Part shown: in pieces, positions 1 through 9,393 of the stretch
How positions within the stretch are numbered: position 1 is the first letter of the stretch
Layout: each line of letters starts with the position of its first letter
From: Microvirga massiliensis
GTDB lineage: Bacteria > Pseudomonadota > Alphaproteobacteria > Rhizobiales > Beijerinckiaceae
Assembly (NCBI RefSeq): GCF_001006805.1
Contig: NZ_LN811365.1
Span: 103,019-167,018 of the forward strand
DNA: 64,000 nucleotides
Direction of reading: 5' to 3'
The notes under the pieces: generated by a model
What the model was told of the DNA's origin: nothing
The model's database searches: none
What the model saw: only the letters and a program-made list of their open reading frames with translations
Made by a program: the position numbers and the translations under genes

Positions 1-3
1 GTC

Positions 4-97
4 AAGGGAGAGGTGATGTGCGCACCGCCGCTGCTTCGCCTCTCCCCCGGAGGGAGAGGTCGCGCGCGAAGCGCGGTGGTGAGGAGGGAAACGCTGC
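4..97. repeat. Intergenic palindromic repeat, family C, copy 1
   Basis: The segment contains GGGAGAGGTGATGTGCGC, then a hairpin (CCTCTCCC / GGGAGAGG) followed by GTCGCGCGCGAAGCGCGG and GTGAGG. The same module order recurs at about 47670-47766. It looks like the short non-coding repeats often found in Hyphomicrobiales genomes. It lies directly upstream of the MotE-like gene and could be transcribed in its leader. Confidence 0.65.
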
Positions 98-122
98 GCT
101 CTCCAATTAGGGAAATCACGAC

Positions 123-875
123 GTGATCCCGCGGTTTCGCCTCACCGATGCCGTTGCGATCGGCGCCGGTGCTCTCCTTCTCGTCAAAGTGATCGGGCTT
201 GCAGGACACACGCAGGCATCCGATGCCGGCCGCACTAATCCTCAGAATGCGCCCGGCTTCGCACACGCGCTGACTTACGCTCTGACGAACCCGACGCCGC
301 GGCCCGATCCGAAGACGACCGGGAATGTCGACGAGGGGACAGCGCCGGAAGCGAAGTCCTCAAGCGGCGAGTTGCGCGTCGCGCCCCCGGCTGCGCCGGT
401 CTCGAGCGCGGAACGGGCATTGCTGGAGCGGCTTGGCCAGCGGCGCGAGGAGTGGCGCGAGAAGGGCAAGGATCTCGAGATGCGCGAGCGACTTCTCGAG
501 AATGCCGAGCGCAAGCTCGAAAGCCGCATCAACGAGCTCAAACAGATTGAGGCGAAGGCGGAAGCGCAGGCTACGAAACGTGGTGATACGGAGGACGGCT
601 CGCTTCGCAATCTCGTGACGATGTACGAGGCGATGAAGCCCAAAGAAGCCGCGCGCGTCTTCGATCGTCTTCCGCATGACGTGCTAGTGCCGGTGGTGCT
701 GCGGATGAACCCGCGGAAGATGTCGGAGATCCTGGCCGTGATGTCGACGGAGGCAGCCGAAAAGCTCACGATCGCCCTTGCGACGCGCGGCCGCGAGCGC
801 ACCGAAGTGGTGACCCCGACGGCCGCTGCACTGCCGGCGAACGAACTTCCGGCCTTCGAAGCTCCAAAGCCATAG
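123..875 (+). CDS. motE: MotE-family flagellar motility protein (MgtE_N domain)
   Basis: This 250-residue protein starts with GTG. It has one N-terminal membrane segment or signal anchor (about residues 10-28), a low-complexity stretch, a charged coiled coil (about 95-150) and a C-terminal domain (about 160-222) of the MgtE intracellular N-domain type, with MYEAMKPKEAARVFDRL and VLRMNPRKMSEILAVM. In rhizobia MotE is a periplasmic protein that helps the motility protein MotC; that role is taken from the family. The flagellar genes around it support a motility function. The symbol is tentative because MgtE_N domains also occur in FliG-like and transport proteins. Confidence 0.75.
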   Translation: MIPRFRLTDAVAIGAGALLLVKVIGLAGHTQASDAGRTNPQNAPGFAHALTYALTNPTPRPDPKTTGNVDEGTAPEAKSSSGELRVAPPAAPVSSAERALLERLGQRREEWREKGKDLEMRERLLENAERKLESRINELKQIEAKAEAQATKRGDTEDGSLRNLVTMYEAMKPKEAARVFDRLPHDVLVPVVLRMNPRKMSEILAVMSTEAAEKLTIALATRGRERTEVVTPTAAALPANELPAFEAPKP

Positions 876-1009
876 AGCAACGTCAAGATCGAAAACGTCC
901 GACGAGGCGGAATCGGCTGGCGGCTTCGAATGTTAAGCGGCCATTAGCTCCGCCGTGAGAAGGATCGGGATCGTGGCCGCCGGGCCCAGGCGGCCCAACG
1001 AGGTCTCGC

Positions 1010-4000
1010 GTGGCTGATCGGACGAACTCACTTCTGCAAACAACTGCGCTTGCACTCGCCTTCGGCGCGATCTCGCTCGTCGCGTCGACAAGCAGTGCCC
1101 TTGCAGGCGACGTGCGCGTCCGCGGTGCGGAGATGAATCGGTTCGGCCGCATCGCACTCGAATTCGACCGGGCGATCAAGGTTACGGCACGCGCGTCGAA
1201 CGGCGTCCTCGTTGTGTCGTTCGGGGAGCCGACGACGATCCGGCAGGAGCGCCTTCCGGTCGAGATGCCCGACTACGTGGCAACCGTTCGCCATGACCCC
1301 GATCGTACGGGGCTGCGCGTGGCGCTGGCCGGTACCTACCGGGTCAACGTGCTGGAAGCGGGTGAGAAGACCTTTATCGATCTCCTGCCCGAGAACTGGA
1401 CGGGACTGCCGCCCGGATTGCCGCCGGACGTCGTCGCGGAGCTGGCGCGTCGGGCTCGCGAGGCAGAGGCGAAGATCAGGGCTGAAGACCTGCGTCGTCG
1501 GACTGAACCCGCCAAGGCTCTCAAGGCCAGCGTCGCCCGCCTGCCGACCCTGACGCGGATCGTGTTCGAGCCTCCGGAAATCGTGCCGGTCCGGTTCGAC
1601 AGGAGCGGCTCGGAGGTAATCGTCCTCTTCGATGCCCCGCTGACATTCGATCGCACGCAACTCGCGGGGCAACTCGCCACGATCGTGCAGAATCTGACGG
1701 TCGAGGAGGGCGACGGAGCCCTCGTTCTGCAGTTCACCGTTGATTCCGCGCGCGAAGTCCGCAGCTTCCGGGAAGACGAGAGTTTCGTCCTCGACATCGC
1801 GGAAACCGCCTCCGCTTCAGCGCTGGCCGCACCTCAGCCTCCGAAAGCAGAGGCCGGGAAGGCGGCGACCGAGGACAAGGCGCAGCAAGCAGCTGTTCCG
1901 TCTCCAGGACCCGCACTCCCCACGGCGGCGCCCGCGCAGCCCGCGCCGCCGCAGCCTGCTCCGCCCAAGGCAGCCACTTCGGCGCAGCGCGTCGTGCAAC
2001 CGGCCATCACGGCCACTGCGAGCGGGATGAATGTCCGTTTTCCGTTCCTGGGTCGCGTTGCTGCTGCGGCCTTCGAGCATGCGGGACAGCTGACGCTCGT
2101 ATTCCATACGGACGAGCCGATTGCGCCGCCGGCGCTTCCCGCCGAGGCGGCCCGGTTCGCGCGAGCACTCGAAATCACCCGGGAGGGAGCGTTCGCGGTC
2201 GTCCGCATTCCGTTGGCCGGTCCACGGGTTGCTCGCCTCTCGCCGCAGGAGAGCGAATGGGTGCTCTCCTTGGGCAGCGGGCACACGGTACCGTCGCAGC
2301 CCCTCGGGATGCAGCGGAACGTCGACGAGGATGGCCGGACAGTTGTCACCGTGCCGCTGGCGGATAGTTCGGGCGTCTACTGGCTGGACGACCCGGTTAG
2401 CGGCGAGAAGATCGCGGTGGTCACGGCCTATGGCGCGCCACACGGCATTCCGCGAATCCAGCGATTCGTCGAATTTTCCTTGCTCTCCAGCCTTCATGGC
2501 GTGGCGGTTGCGGCTGCCGCCGATGACGTGATCGTGCAATCCGGCCTCGATGGCGTGACGATCACGCGCGGGCGCGGCCTCACGGTCTCGATGCCCCTGC
2601 ATGAGCCGAGTCGCATCGACCAGGCGAATGCGCCCGTCGAGCCGGTCATCCGGCGCGACTGGTGGCAGGACGCACAGCGTGGCTCGGCGCGCGTTCGCGC
2701 GTTCGCGCTCATGCGCGCAGCCGCGGAGGCGCCGCCGTCATTGCGCGGGGCCGCACGGCTGGAGCTCGCGCGCGTGCTGCTCGCGAACCGCCTCAACCAC
2801 GAAGCAGCCGGCGTCCTGGACTACGCTTCTCGCGAGGACCCGAAGCTCGCGGAGGACCGCGCCCTCCTGATCCTGAGCGGGATTGCGGCCCTCGGAAAAG
2901 GTCATTCCGGTGACGCACGGAAATATCTGACTGCGCCGCCCATCGCGGAGGATCCCGAAGGCATTCTATGGCGGGCCGCGGTCGACGAAAAGGAACGCCG
3001 CTGGCCGCAGGCGCTCGCGGGCTTTCGCAGGGCGATGGCCGTCATCGAGAGCTATCCGAATGTCCTGCAGGCCGAGTTGCGCCTGCAGGTCGCGAATGCT
3101 GCTCTCGAGATGCGGGACCTGCCCTATGCCGAGGGCATCCTCTCGACATTGCAGCCCCTGGCGGCAGGAACCGGCCTGCGCGAGGAAGTGATGCTGGCCC
3201 GCGCGCGCCTCGACGAAGCGCTCGGCCGCGGCGATGTCGCGGTCGACGTGTTTCGCCACCTTGCCGAAACGGGCAAGCGGCCGGTCGCTGCCGAAGCGAC
3301 CCTCGCCTGGGTCGAAGTCGCGCTGCGGCTCGGCACGATGGACCCTAACGAGGCGATTGCAAAACTCGAGACCCTCGCGATGATCTGGCGTCGCGGCGAG
3401 GTGGAGGTCGCCACGCTCGGCCGTCTCGGCCGCCTCTATGCAGAGGCAGGGCGCTGGCGCGAGGCGTTCGTGACGGCACGGCGCGCCAACCGCATGTTCA
3501 CCGATCACGAGATCACGCGCAGCCTGCACGAAGATACGGCGCGCCTCTTCGAGGACCTGTTCCTGACCGGGAAGGGAGAGAGTCTCTCGCAGGTCGATGC
3601 GCTGGCCCTTTATTTCGACTTCAAGGAGTTCACGCCGATCGGCCGGCGCGGCGATGAGATCGTGCGCAGGCTCGCGGATCGGCTCGTGGAGCTCGATCTG
3701 CTCGAACAGGCGGCGAGCCTGCTCCAGCATCAGGTGGACAACCGCCTCGTCGGCGCCGCGAGAGCCACGGTGGCTGCGCGTCTCGCCTCGATCCGTCTGA
3801 TGGACGGGAAACCGACCTTGGCCCTGCAGGCCCTGCACCGCACGCGGCTGCCGGAGCTGCCGGCCTCGATCAACAAGGCGCGCCTGCTCCTCGAGGCGCG
3901 GGCTCTCTCCGATCTCTCCCGGACCGACCTCGCGCTGGAGGTGGTCGAAGGCGAAAGCGGTCCAGAAGTCGAACGCCTGCGCGCCGACATTCTGTGGAGT

Positions 4001-4420
4001 GGCCGCCGGTGGCGGGAGGCCGGAGAGGCACACGAGCGGATCCTCGGGACACGCTGGCAGGAGACCGAGCCGCTGTCCGAACAGAATCGCGTCGACGTGA
4101 TGCGGGCAGCGATTGCCTTCTCGCTGGCCGATGATGCCCTTGGTCTCGACCGCTTGCGCGCCAAGTTCTCGGCCAAGATGGCCGACAGCGCCGATGCCGG
4201 GACCTTCGCATTTCTGTCGCAGCCGGATGTCGGGGCCACGCGGGCCTTTCGCGATCTGGCCCGCCGCGTGACGAGCGCCGACACGCTCGGCGATTTTCTG
4301 GCGGAGTATCGCAAACGCTTTCCCGAGGCGGCGACGCCCGACCGGCCCCGGCGCCCGTCCCTGCCCGAGGCCGGCAACGGGGCGCAGGCGCAGGTTCGGG
4401 ACGGGTCCGAAGCGAGCTGA
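1010..4420 (+). CDS. Large exported TPR-type protein of the flagellar locus
   Basis: This 1136-residue protein starts with GTG. A signal peptide is clear (about residues 1-32, ending SSALA before GDVRV). The next ~230 residues look like beta-rich, AMIN-like segments. An Ala/Pro-rich linker follows (about 265-325), then a second beta-rich part, and from about residue 560 to 1080 a helical-repeat region of TPR type (for example ARLELARVLLANRLNHEAAG, LGRLGRLYAEAGRWREAF). It lies between the MotE-like gene and convergent fliP, 24 bp from the fliP stop. A periplasmic role linked to the motor or flagellum is inferred from position only. I do not recognise a named family. Confidence 0.8.
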   Translation: MADRTNSLLQTTALALAFGAISLVASTSSALAGDVRVRGAEMNRFGRIALEFDRAIKVTARASNGVLVVSFGEPTTIRQERLPVEMPDYVATVRHDPDRTGLRVALAGTYRVNVLEAGEKTFIDLLPENWTGLPPGLPPDVVAELARRAREAEAKIRAEDLRRRTEPAKALKASVARLPTLTRIVFEPPEIVPVRFDRSGSEVIVLFDAPLTFDRTQLAGQLATIVQNLTVEEGDGALVLQFTVDSAREVRSFREDESFVLDIAETASASALAAPQPPKAEAGKAATEDKAQQAAVPSPGPALPTAAPAQPAPPQPAPPKAATSAQRVVQPAITATASGMNVRFPFLGRVAAAAFEHAGQLTLVFHTDEPIAPPALPAEAARFARALEITREGAFAVVRIPLAGPRVARLSPQESEWVLSLGSGHTVPSQPLGMQRNVDEDGRTVVTVPLADSSGVYWLDDPVSGEKIAVVTAYGAPHGIPRIQRFVEFSLLSSLHGVAVAAAADDVIVQSGLDGVTITRGRGLTVSMPLHEPSRIDQANAPVEPVIRRDWWQDAQRGSARVRAFALMRAAAEAPPSLRGAARLELARVLLANRLNHEAAGVLDYASREDPKLAEDRALLILSGIAALGKGHSGDARKYLTAPPIAEDPEGILWRAAVDEKERRWPQALAGFRRAMAVIESYPNVLQAELRLQVANAALEMRDLPYAEGILSTLQPLAAGTGLREEVMLARARLDEALGRGDVAVDVFRHLAETGKRPVAAEATLAWVEVALRLGTMDPNEAIAKLETLAMIWRRGEVEVATLGRLGRLYAEAGRWREAFVTARRANRMFTDHEITRSLHEDTARLFEDLFLTGKGESLSQVDALALYFDFKEFTPIGRRGDEIVRRLADRLVELDLLEQAASLLQHQVDNRLVGAARATVAARLASIRLMDGKPTLALQALHRTRLPELPASINKARLLLEARALSDLSRTDLALEVVEGESGPEVERLRADILWSGRRWREAGEAHERILGTRWQETEPLSEQNRVDVMRAAIAFSLADDALGLDRLRAKFSAKMADSADAGTFAFLSQPDVGATRAFRDLARRVTSADTLGDFLAEYRKRFPEAATPDRPRRPSLPEAGNGAQAQVRDGSEAS

Positions 4421-4444
4421 CGTTCTCGAAGCGACTTGCGGCGA

Positions 4445-5209
4445 TCAGGTCCCGTAGCTCTGCACGAGGGAGCCGGCCACAAGACTCCAGCCGTCGACGA
4501 GCACGAAGAAGATCAGCTTGAAGGGAAGCGACACCGTCACGGGCGGCAGCATCATCATGCCAACTGACATGAGGATCGACGCGACCACGAGATCGATGAT
4601 CAGGAAGGGAACGAAGAGAAGAAAGCCGATCTCGAACGCGCGCCGGAGCTCCGAAATCATGAAGGCGGGGATGAGGACGTGGAGCTCGACCTGTTCCGGA
4701 CCCTGCGGCTGCTCGCCACGAGCAAGGTCGATGAACAGGGCGAGATCCTTCTCGCGCACGTGCTGGAGCATGAAGGTGCGCAGCGGAGCTGCCGTGCGCT
4801 CGAAAGCCTCGGCGGGCTGAATCGTGCCGGCCACCAGGGGCTGAACGCCATTCGAATAGGCCTCCCGCAGAGTCGGCGCCATGACGAAGGCCGTCAGGAA
4901 CAGCGCGAGGCTGACGACAACGCCGTTCGGTGGAGCGGTCTGAGTTCCGATCGCCGATCGGAGTAGCGAAAGGACGACCACGATCCGCGTGAAGGACGTG
5001 ACCATCACGAGAATCGAGGGGGCGAGCGCCAGGACCGTCACCAGCGCGACGAGCTGCAGGGCGCGTTCTGAAATCCCGCCCGACGGTCCGAGATCGAGCG
5101 TCAGGCTTTGGGCCGATGCGCCGCCGGCGGCCAGAAGCCATGCCGCTCCGGCCAGCGCGAGCATGCGTCGAAGCCCTGGACCTCGCGCAGCGTGGTCGAG
5201 TGCAGCCAT
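4445..5209 (-). CDS. fliP: Flagellar export gate protein FliP
   Basis: FliP is an integral membrane subunit of the flagellar type III export gate. The product has a cleavable N-terminal hydrophobic segment (MLALAGAAWLLAAGGASA), the typical TSFTRIVVVLSLLRSAIG block, the loop RTFMLQHVREKDLALF, then LIPAFMISELRRAFEIGF and two further membrane spans ending VGMMMLPPVTVSLPFKL. Length (254 aa from this start) fits the family. Starts at 5233, 5209 and 5164 are all possible; 5209 was chosen because AGGA precedes it closely, which is weak evidence. The gene faces the TPR protein gene and is separated from its usual partners fliQ/fliR. Confidence 0.93.
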   Translation of the reverse strand: MAALDHAARGPGLRRMLALAGAAWLLAAGGASAQSLTLDLGPSGGISERALQLVALVTVLALAPSILVMVTSFTRIVVVLSLLRSAIGTQTAPPNGVVVSLALFLTAFVMAPTLREAYSNGVQPLVAGTIQPAEAFERTAAPLRTFMLQHVREKDLALFIDLARGEQPQGPEQVELHVLIPAFMISELRRAFEIGFLLFVPFLIIDLVVASILMSVGMMMLPPVTVSLPFKLIFFVLVDGWSLVAGSLVQSYGT

Positions 5210-5930
5210 AGTCCTGATTCGCCCCCGAGACATTCGGCGGGACCGTGCGGCGCGTCTCGGCAGGGCGCAAGCACTGCCCCAACGTCATGCGAATGCGAGG
5301 GAGCTGCATTCGAAGTGGCGCGCGTGGGGGCTGCGACCTTGATGCATGTTCGCTTACGTCGCGAAAGGGTTCGAACGCGCAACCCGGCTGGCGCCCGTCA
5401 TCTGCCCGGCGGGACCTCGGGCACCGTTCCCGATACTCCACCCGCAACCCGTGGAATGATGCCATATGGCGCCGAACCGGCTCGCCCGCCCTGCTGCGGA
5501 GCGGCAGAGTCGGACTGCGCTTCCACCAGTCGATATCAATCCTGCCGAAATTGGCGGCCCCGCAGATGTCCCTAGCCGGTTGGGTTCGATCGTCCGGTTG
5601 GCCGGGAAAATCTGATTGCGGGTAGGGCACGCGATTGGCGACGCCGAGCCTCGAGCCCGTGCGGCTCCGGCTCACGTGTGAGCAATCGACAGCAGCAGGG
5701 CGGGAACGAGCATCATCAGAGGCCTCCTCCAGGCGCCTGCGAGCGTGAGGGGGACCACAACAGGCCTGTGACCTCGGAAAACGAGCGGTTTGACAAGCCC
5801 TGCCGCAAGGAGCACGCTCTCGACGCCTCGTCTCTGACCCGCATCGCTCAAAGCGCACACGTGCGACGTGGCAAGTTCAGTCGAAACGCCGCAATGCCGA
5901 TCTCGAGGCGAAGATTGCATGGAGGCGTCG
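5210..5930. other. Non-coding stretch between fliP and the TPR gene
   Basis: About 700 bases with no frame that resembles a known protein. It must hold the promoters of fliP (minus) and of the exported TPR protein (plus), since the two genes diverge. I found no clear CtrA box, terminator hairpin or structured RNA. Short open frames here lack recognisable motifs and good ribosome sites. Confidence 0.5.
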
Positions 5931-7553
5931 ATGCTCAGCAAAGCATTCGGAACCGCTGTCGCTTTATCCGCAGCGGCCGCGATGGGTAATGCGGCTCTCG
6001 CACAGTCGGACCACCACTCAGCGTCCCGAACCGATGGGCTCGGGCAGGTCGAATTCCAAACGTCATGCACGCCGGAGGCGCAAAAGCAGTTCGAGCGTGC
6101 CCTGGCGATGCTGCACTCGTTCTTCTTCCCCGAAACCGTCAAAGCGTTCGGCGCCATTCCGGAGACGGATCCGGACTGCGCCATCGCATATTGGGGTATC
6201 GCGATCAGTCAGCGCCCCAACCCGTTGGTCGGCCCATTCGATGCAGCGACCCTGAAACGCGGCCTCGACGCGGTCCAGAAGGGCAAGGCGATCGGCGCGA
6301 AAACCGAACGTGAGCGCGATTGGCTCGCGGCCATGGAAGAATACTACAAGGACTACGACAAGGTCGACCAGGACACGCGCGCCAAGAACTACGAGAAGGC
6401 GATGGAGGAACTCGCCCGCAAATATCCCGACGATGTCGAGGCGAAGATCTTCTATGCCCTCGCCCTGAATGAGACCTTCGATCACAAGTCGATGGACAAC
6501 CTCGTAAAGTCCATTGAAATCCTGGAGCCCATCGACAAGGCTCACCCGGACCACCCGGGCGTGACGCACTACCTGATCCACAGTTACGACTTCCCGCCGC
6601 TCGCAGATCGCGGCGTCGCTGCAGCCGACAAATACGCGCAGATTGCGCCGGCTGCGCCGCACGCCCAGCACATGCCGTCGCACATCTACTCGATGGTGGG
6701 CATGTGGAACGAGTCGATCAAGTCGAACCTGCGCTCGAACGAGGTGGCGGCGGAATACGCCAAGAAGGTGAACCTGGACGGAACGATGTCCGGCGTCCCG
6801 CACGCGTACGACTTCATGGAATACGCCCACCTGCAACTCGGCCAGGACGCGAAGGCAAGGGCGCTCATTGACGAGAGTGCGGCGATCAAAAAGTTGATTG
6901 GCGCCAGGCTGGCAGGCGCGACCGCGCAGGCGGCCGTGCCGGCGCGCTACATGCTGGAACGTCAGGATTGGCGCGGGGCGGCGCAGCTCACGCCGCTCGG
7001 CAGCGGAATCCTGCCCGCGGAGGCCATCACGCATTTCGCGCGTGCCCTGGGCGCAGCCCGGAGCGGCGAGCCTGCCGCGGCCGAGGCCGACCTTCATAAG
7101 CTGGACGAGATCCGGGCTGACCTGGAAAAGGCCGGTCAGGCCTACTGGGCGGGTCAGGTCGAGATCCAGGCCAACGCCGCCCAAGCCTGGCTGGCGCAGG
7201 CCCAAGGGAACAAGGACGATGCCCTGACGCTGATGCGCACCGCCGCGGATCTCGAAGACTCGAGCGAAAAGCACGTCGCCATGGAGAACCGGCTGTACCC
7301 GATGAGGGAGCTTCTGGGCGATATGCTCATGGAGCAAGGCCAACCCGGCGAGGCGCTCAAGGAGTATCAAGCCTCGATGAAGAACGCGCGTGAACGCCTG
7401 CGCGGCTACTACGGCGCGGCCAAGGCGGCCGAAGCCTCCGGCGACAGCCAGAAGGCTACCGAATACTACGCAGCATTGGTTCGGCTGACCAAAGATGCCG
7501 ACACGGAGCGGTCCGAGATTCGCGAGGCCAGACAGAAGATCGCGTCGCGCTAG
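5931..7553 (+). CDS. Exported tetratricopeptide-repeat protein, function unknown
   Basis: The chosen ATG has GGAGG five bases upstream and opens directly into a signal peptide (MLSKAFGTAVALSAAAAMGNAALA, cleavage near ALA-Q), giving 540 aa; an in-frame ATG 12 bases earlier lacks this spacing. The mature protein is made of helical repeats of TPR type with conserved-looking blocks ERALAMLHSFFFPETVKAF, ALNETFDHKS and the His-rich motifs PGVTHYLIHSYD and HAQHMPSHIYSMVG. It is therefore likely periplasmic or exported. Proteins of this type are usually annotated only as TPR proteins. No operon partner is evident. The His-rich motifs could bind metal, which is inference. Confidence 0.85.
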   Translation: MLSKAFGTAVALSAAAAMGNAALAQSDHHSASRTDGLGQVEFQTSCTPEAQKQFERALAMLHSFFFPETVKAFGAIPETDPDCAIAYWGIAISQRPNPLVGPFDAATLKRGLDAVQKGKAIGAKTERERDWLAAMEEYYKDYDKVDQDTRAKNYEKAMEELARKYPDDVEAKIFYALALNETFDHKSMDNLVKSIEILEPIDKAHPDHPGVTHYLIHSYDFPPLADRGVAAADKYAQIAPAAPHAQHMPSHIYSMVGMWNESIKSNLRSNEVAAEYAKKVNLDGTMSGVPHAYDFMEYAHLQLGQDAKARALIDESAAIKKLIGARLAGATAQAAVPARYMLERQDWRGAAQLTPLGSGILPAEAITHFARALGAARSGEPAAAEADLHKLDEIRADLEKAGQAYWAGQVEIQANAAQAWLAQAQGNKDDALTLMRTAADLEDSSEKHVAMENRLYPMRELLGDMLMEQGQPGEALKEYQASMKNARERLRGYYGAAKAAEASGDSQKATEYYAALVRLTKDADTERSEIREARQKIASR

Positions 7554-7580
7554 CAGCCATCGCCCTGCATTTCGGGCCCA

Positions 7581-7850
7581 ATGACATCGCTGCAGGCTCG
7601 CCCCGACATCGATGTCGCTCTCACGCACGTGGACATGCCGGGTTCCCTCGACGGCTTCGAGTTTGCCCGGCTCGTCCGGTAGGGCTGGCCCGAGGTCGGC
7701 GTGCTGGTCATCTCGGGCAAGACGGTGCCCCAGCCCGGCGACCTGCCAGCCAGGACGGCCTTCGTGGCCCCGCCGGTGCTCCCGCCGACGCTGGCTAGAC
7801 ACCTCCGGGAGGCGATGGACCTGCCAAAGAGCCAACGGCCCGGCATGCGC
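7581..7850 (+). pseudogene. Response-regulator receiver domain remnant with an in-frame stop
   Basis: One reading frame encodes RPDIDVALTHVDMPGSLDG, then FEFARLVR, a TAG stop at 7680-7682, and in the same frame GWPEVGVLVISGKTVPQPGD followed by LPARTAFVAPPVLPPTLARH and LREAMD. This matches the second half of single-domain response regulators (usual pattern LTDVDMPGSMDG and LVISG...LPKPY.P). The phosphoacceptor Asp is His (THVDMP) and the conserved C-terminal Lys is Pro (APPV). The N-terminal half with the acidic pocket is absent. Truncation, the amber codon and two lost active-site residues together indicate a decayed gene. Confidence 0.7.
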
Positions 7851-8022
7851 GAATCCTTCCATCCGGCAGGCGAGGGGCATCGGCCTAAGGGCGCGAGCGA
7901 ATTTGCAGCGCGACCGGAGATGCCTGGTTTACCGTCATGCCTCGATATCGACCCGGCTGGTTTCGCTGCCGACGCGCCATCCCGGACAGATAGACGCCGG
8001 CCCAGAAGACCGCGGAAGGGCT

Positions 8023-8919
8023 CTAACGAATGGCGTGCTGCTCACCGAGATGAGGGCCCATCCGGCGTCGATCGTGCTCAATGGCGAAGACGTGGGCGTA
8101 CAGGTTGGCGACCCATTGGCGCCCCTCTACCGTCAGATCGAGAGAGTGGATGGCGTCCGCGATGAACGGTTCGACTCTGGACCAGAAGAATGCAGGATAG
8201 CGCTCGGCAAGGTCAGCCGGACTCTCGTATCCAAGGCGCTCGTTCACGCCGATCTCCGCGAACTCGTGAAACAGCGCATTGAGCTTGCGCGGATAGAGCG
8301 GGTCACCCAGCTGGCCGATCAGATCCGCGGCCCGCATCAGGCCGGCTTCCGTGTCGGTCTCGGCGTGGTCATTGTCCTGCGGGACCGGAAAGCGCGTGAG
8401 CTCGATCAGGCGGGAGACCCTCTCCGCATCCACGAAAGCGTGGGTTCCGAAGCGTTCGCGTACGGCGATCTTGGACCGTTCGATATGATGCGGCGCAAGG
8501 GCGGCATCCGATGCACCTCGAGGAAGCGTCACGGTGCTGCCATCAGCATCGCTCACGAAGCGACCATAGCCGTCGCCATCGCAGATCCCACGAACGTAGC
8601 CGATGTCATGATAGAGTGCCGCGATGATGGTGTGGAGCCAATCTTCGGGCGAGACCGCATGGCTGATCAGCCGGCCGCGGAGAATGTCCTGGGCGACCAG
8701 CGTCACGAGAGCCGTGTGGTGGGCGTCGTGGTATAGGGCGTCGCTCCCGCCGATCCGCTCAATGGTGAGGCGGGCGGCCTCGTCGATCACTTCGGCATAG
8801 CGCGGCTCGCGGCTCCCGAAGGCACGCCGGTAGGTGAGCGAGAGGTTCTCGCCCAGGGCATTGGCCAGGAGTTTCGTCGTATCGAGAATGCCGGCTCCCT
8901 CCCGATCCGGCTTGCTCAC
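8023..8919 (-). CDS. HD-domain metal-dependent phosphohydrolase
   Basis: The 298-residue product starts with GTG (MSKPDREG). It carries an HD-type metal site: YHDAHHTALV (about residues 63-72), then ALYHDIGYVRGIC (about 100-112), with later His (APHHIERSK) and Asp (RAADLIGQLGDP). The YHxxxH spacing resembles class I cyclic-nucleotide phosphodiesterases, but substrate cannot be assigned. No signal peptide is seen, so it is probably cytosolic. Neighbours are gene fragments and repeats, so context gives no clue. The start is supported by the open frame only; the ribosome site is weak. Confidence 0.82.
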   Translation of the reverse strand: MSKPDREGAGILDTTKLLANALGENLSLTYRRAFGSREPRYAEVIDEAARLTIERIGGSDALYHDAHHTALVTLVAQDILRGRLISHAVSPEDWLHTIIAALYHDIGYVRGICDGDGYGRFVSDADGSTVTLPRGASDAALAPHHIERSKIAVRERFGTHAFVDAERVSRLIELTRFPVPQDNDHAETDTEAGLMRAADLIGQLGDPLYPRKLNALFHEFAEIGVNERLGYESPADLAERYPAFFWSRVEPFIADAIHSLDLTVEGRQWVANLYAHVFAIEHDRRRMGPHLGEQHAIR

Positions 8920-9068
8920 TGCAGGTTAGGCCGAGGAAAGGACGACCGCCACAGATATCTGCAAGATGCGCGTGATCTCCTGCGCAGGGGGATCTATCGC
9001 CACCGGGCCCCTCAACCATCGCATGCCGCCGATTGCCTTCGGAATTCCCCCCGCTTTGCCAGCGGACG

Positions 9069-9236
9069 AAATTCGGGCGCCTTGCCCGAGCCACGATTCC
9101 GATAGACGGCGATCAGGCTGGCCCGCTCCAGGCCGACGAAGATGTAGGTGGTGTTTCGAAAGCGCGCGACCTCGATCCTCTCGGGCTCGACACCCTTCAC
9201 ACCGGCTCGCTTCTCCTGGACAGATACGGCATTTCC
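9069..9236 (-). pseudogene. Fragment of a choice-of-anchor-I / phytase-esterase-like protein
   Basis: On the minus strand a ~55-codon stretch reads VSVQEKRAGVKGVEPERIEV, then ARFRNTTYIFVGLERASLI and AVYRNRGSGKAPEF. The pattern (G-x-EPE-x-hhh, TYhFVGLER, hhVY) is what I associate with large secreted beta-propeller-like proteins of the choice-of-anchor I group. Nothing on either side continues the family: upstream lies a palindromic repeat and downstream the frame ends. I read it as a relic of a deleted gene. The family assignment is from memory of the motif and moderately sure. Confidence 0.45.
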
Positions 9237-9291
9237 CTGCACGGCCGGGGCGGCGGTAAAAGACGGCCCCCACCTCGGGCCGGACAGGCTG

Positions 9292-9393
9292 AGCGCATCG
9301 TGCGGAAAAGTGGGTCCACTTTTCCGCACGATGCGCTGCTCAAGGACCAAAGCATCTGGCCCAAAAGCGGATTCTACTTTTGGGCCAGATGTT
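9292..9393. repeat. Two-module palindromic repeat, family A, copy 1
   Basis: Module 1 (9292-9337) is a perfect inverted repeat with 22-base arms (AGCGCATCGTGCGGAAAAG... and its complement) around GT. Module 2 (9351-9393) is an inverted repeat with 17-base arms (AGCATCTGGCCCAAAAG / CTTTTGGGCCAGATGTT). A 13-base spacer (GCTCAAGGACCAA) joins them. The same pair occurs at 39253-39353 in the opposite order and, partly, at 28578-28646. It lies just beyond the fliO stop and may act as its transcript end. Confidence 0.85.

Noticed and set aside
5365..5395. GGGTTCGAAC, which looks like a tRNA T-loop
   Set aside because: The flanking bases do not pair as a T stem, and no acceptor or anticodon arm can be built around it on either strand.
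3870..5858. A 662-codon open frame on the minus strand opposite the large TPR gene and running through fliP
   Set aside because: It is Arg/Ser-rich nonsense typical of antisense frames in GC-rich coding DNA, shows no motif, and crosses the well-supported fliP in another frame.
6063..7880. A 605-codon open frame on the minus strand opposite the exported TPR protein
   Set aside because: It has no recognisable domain and mirrors the codon pattern of the real plus-strand gene, which has a signal peptide and a good ribosome site.
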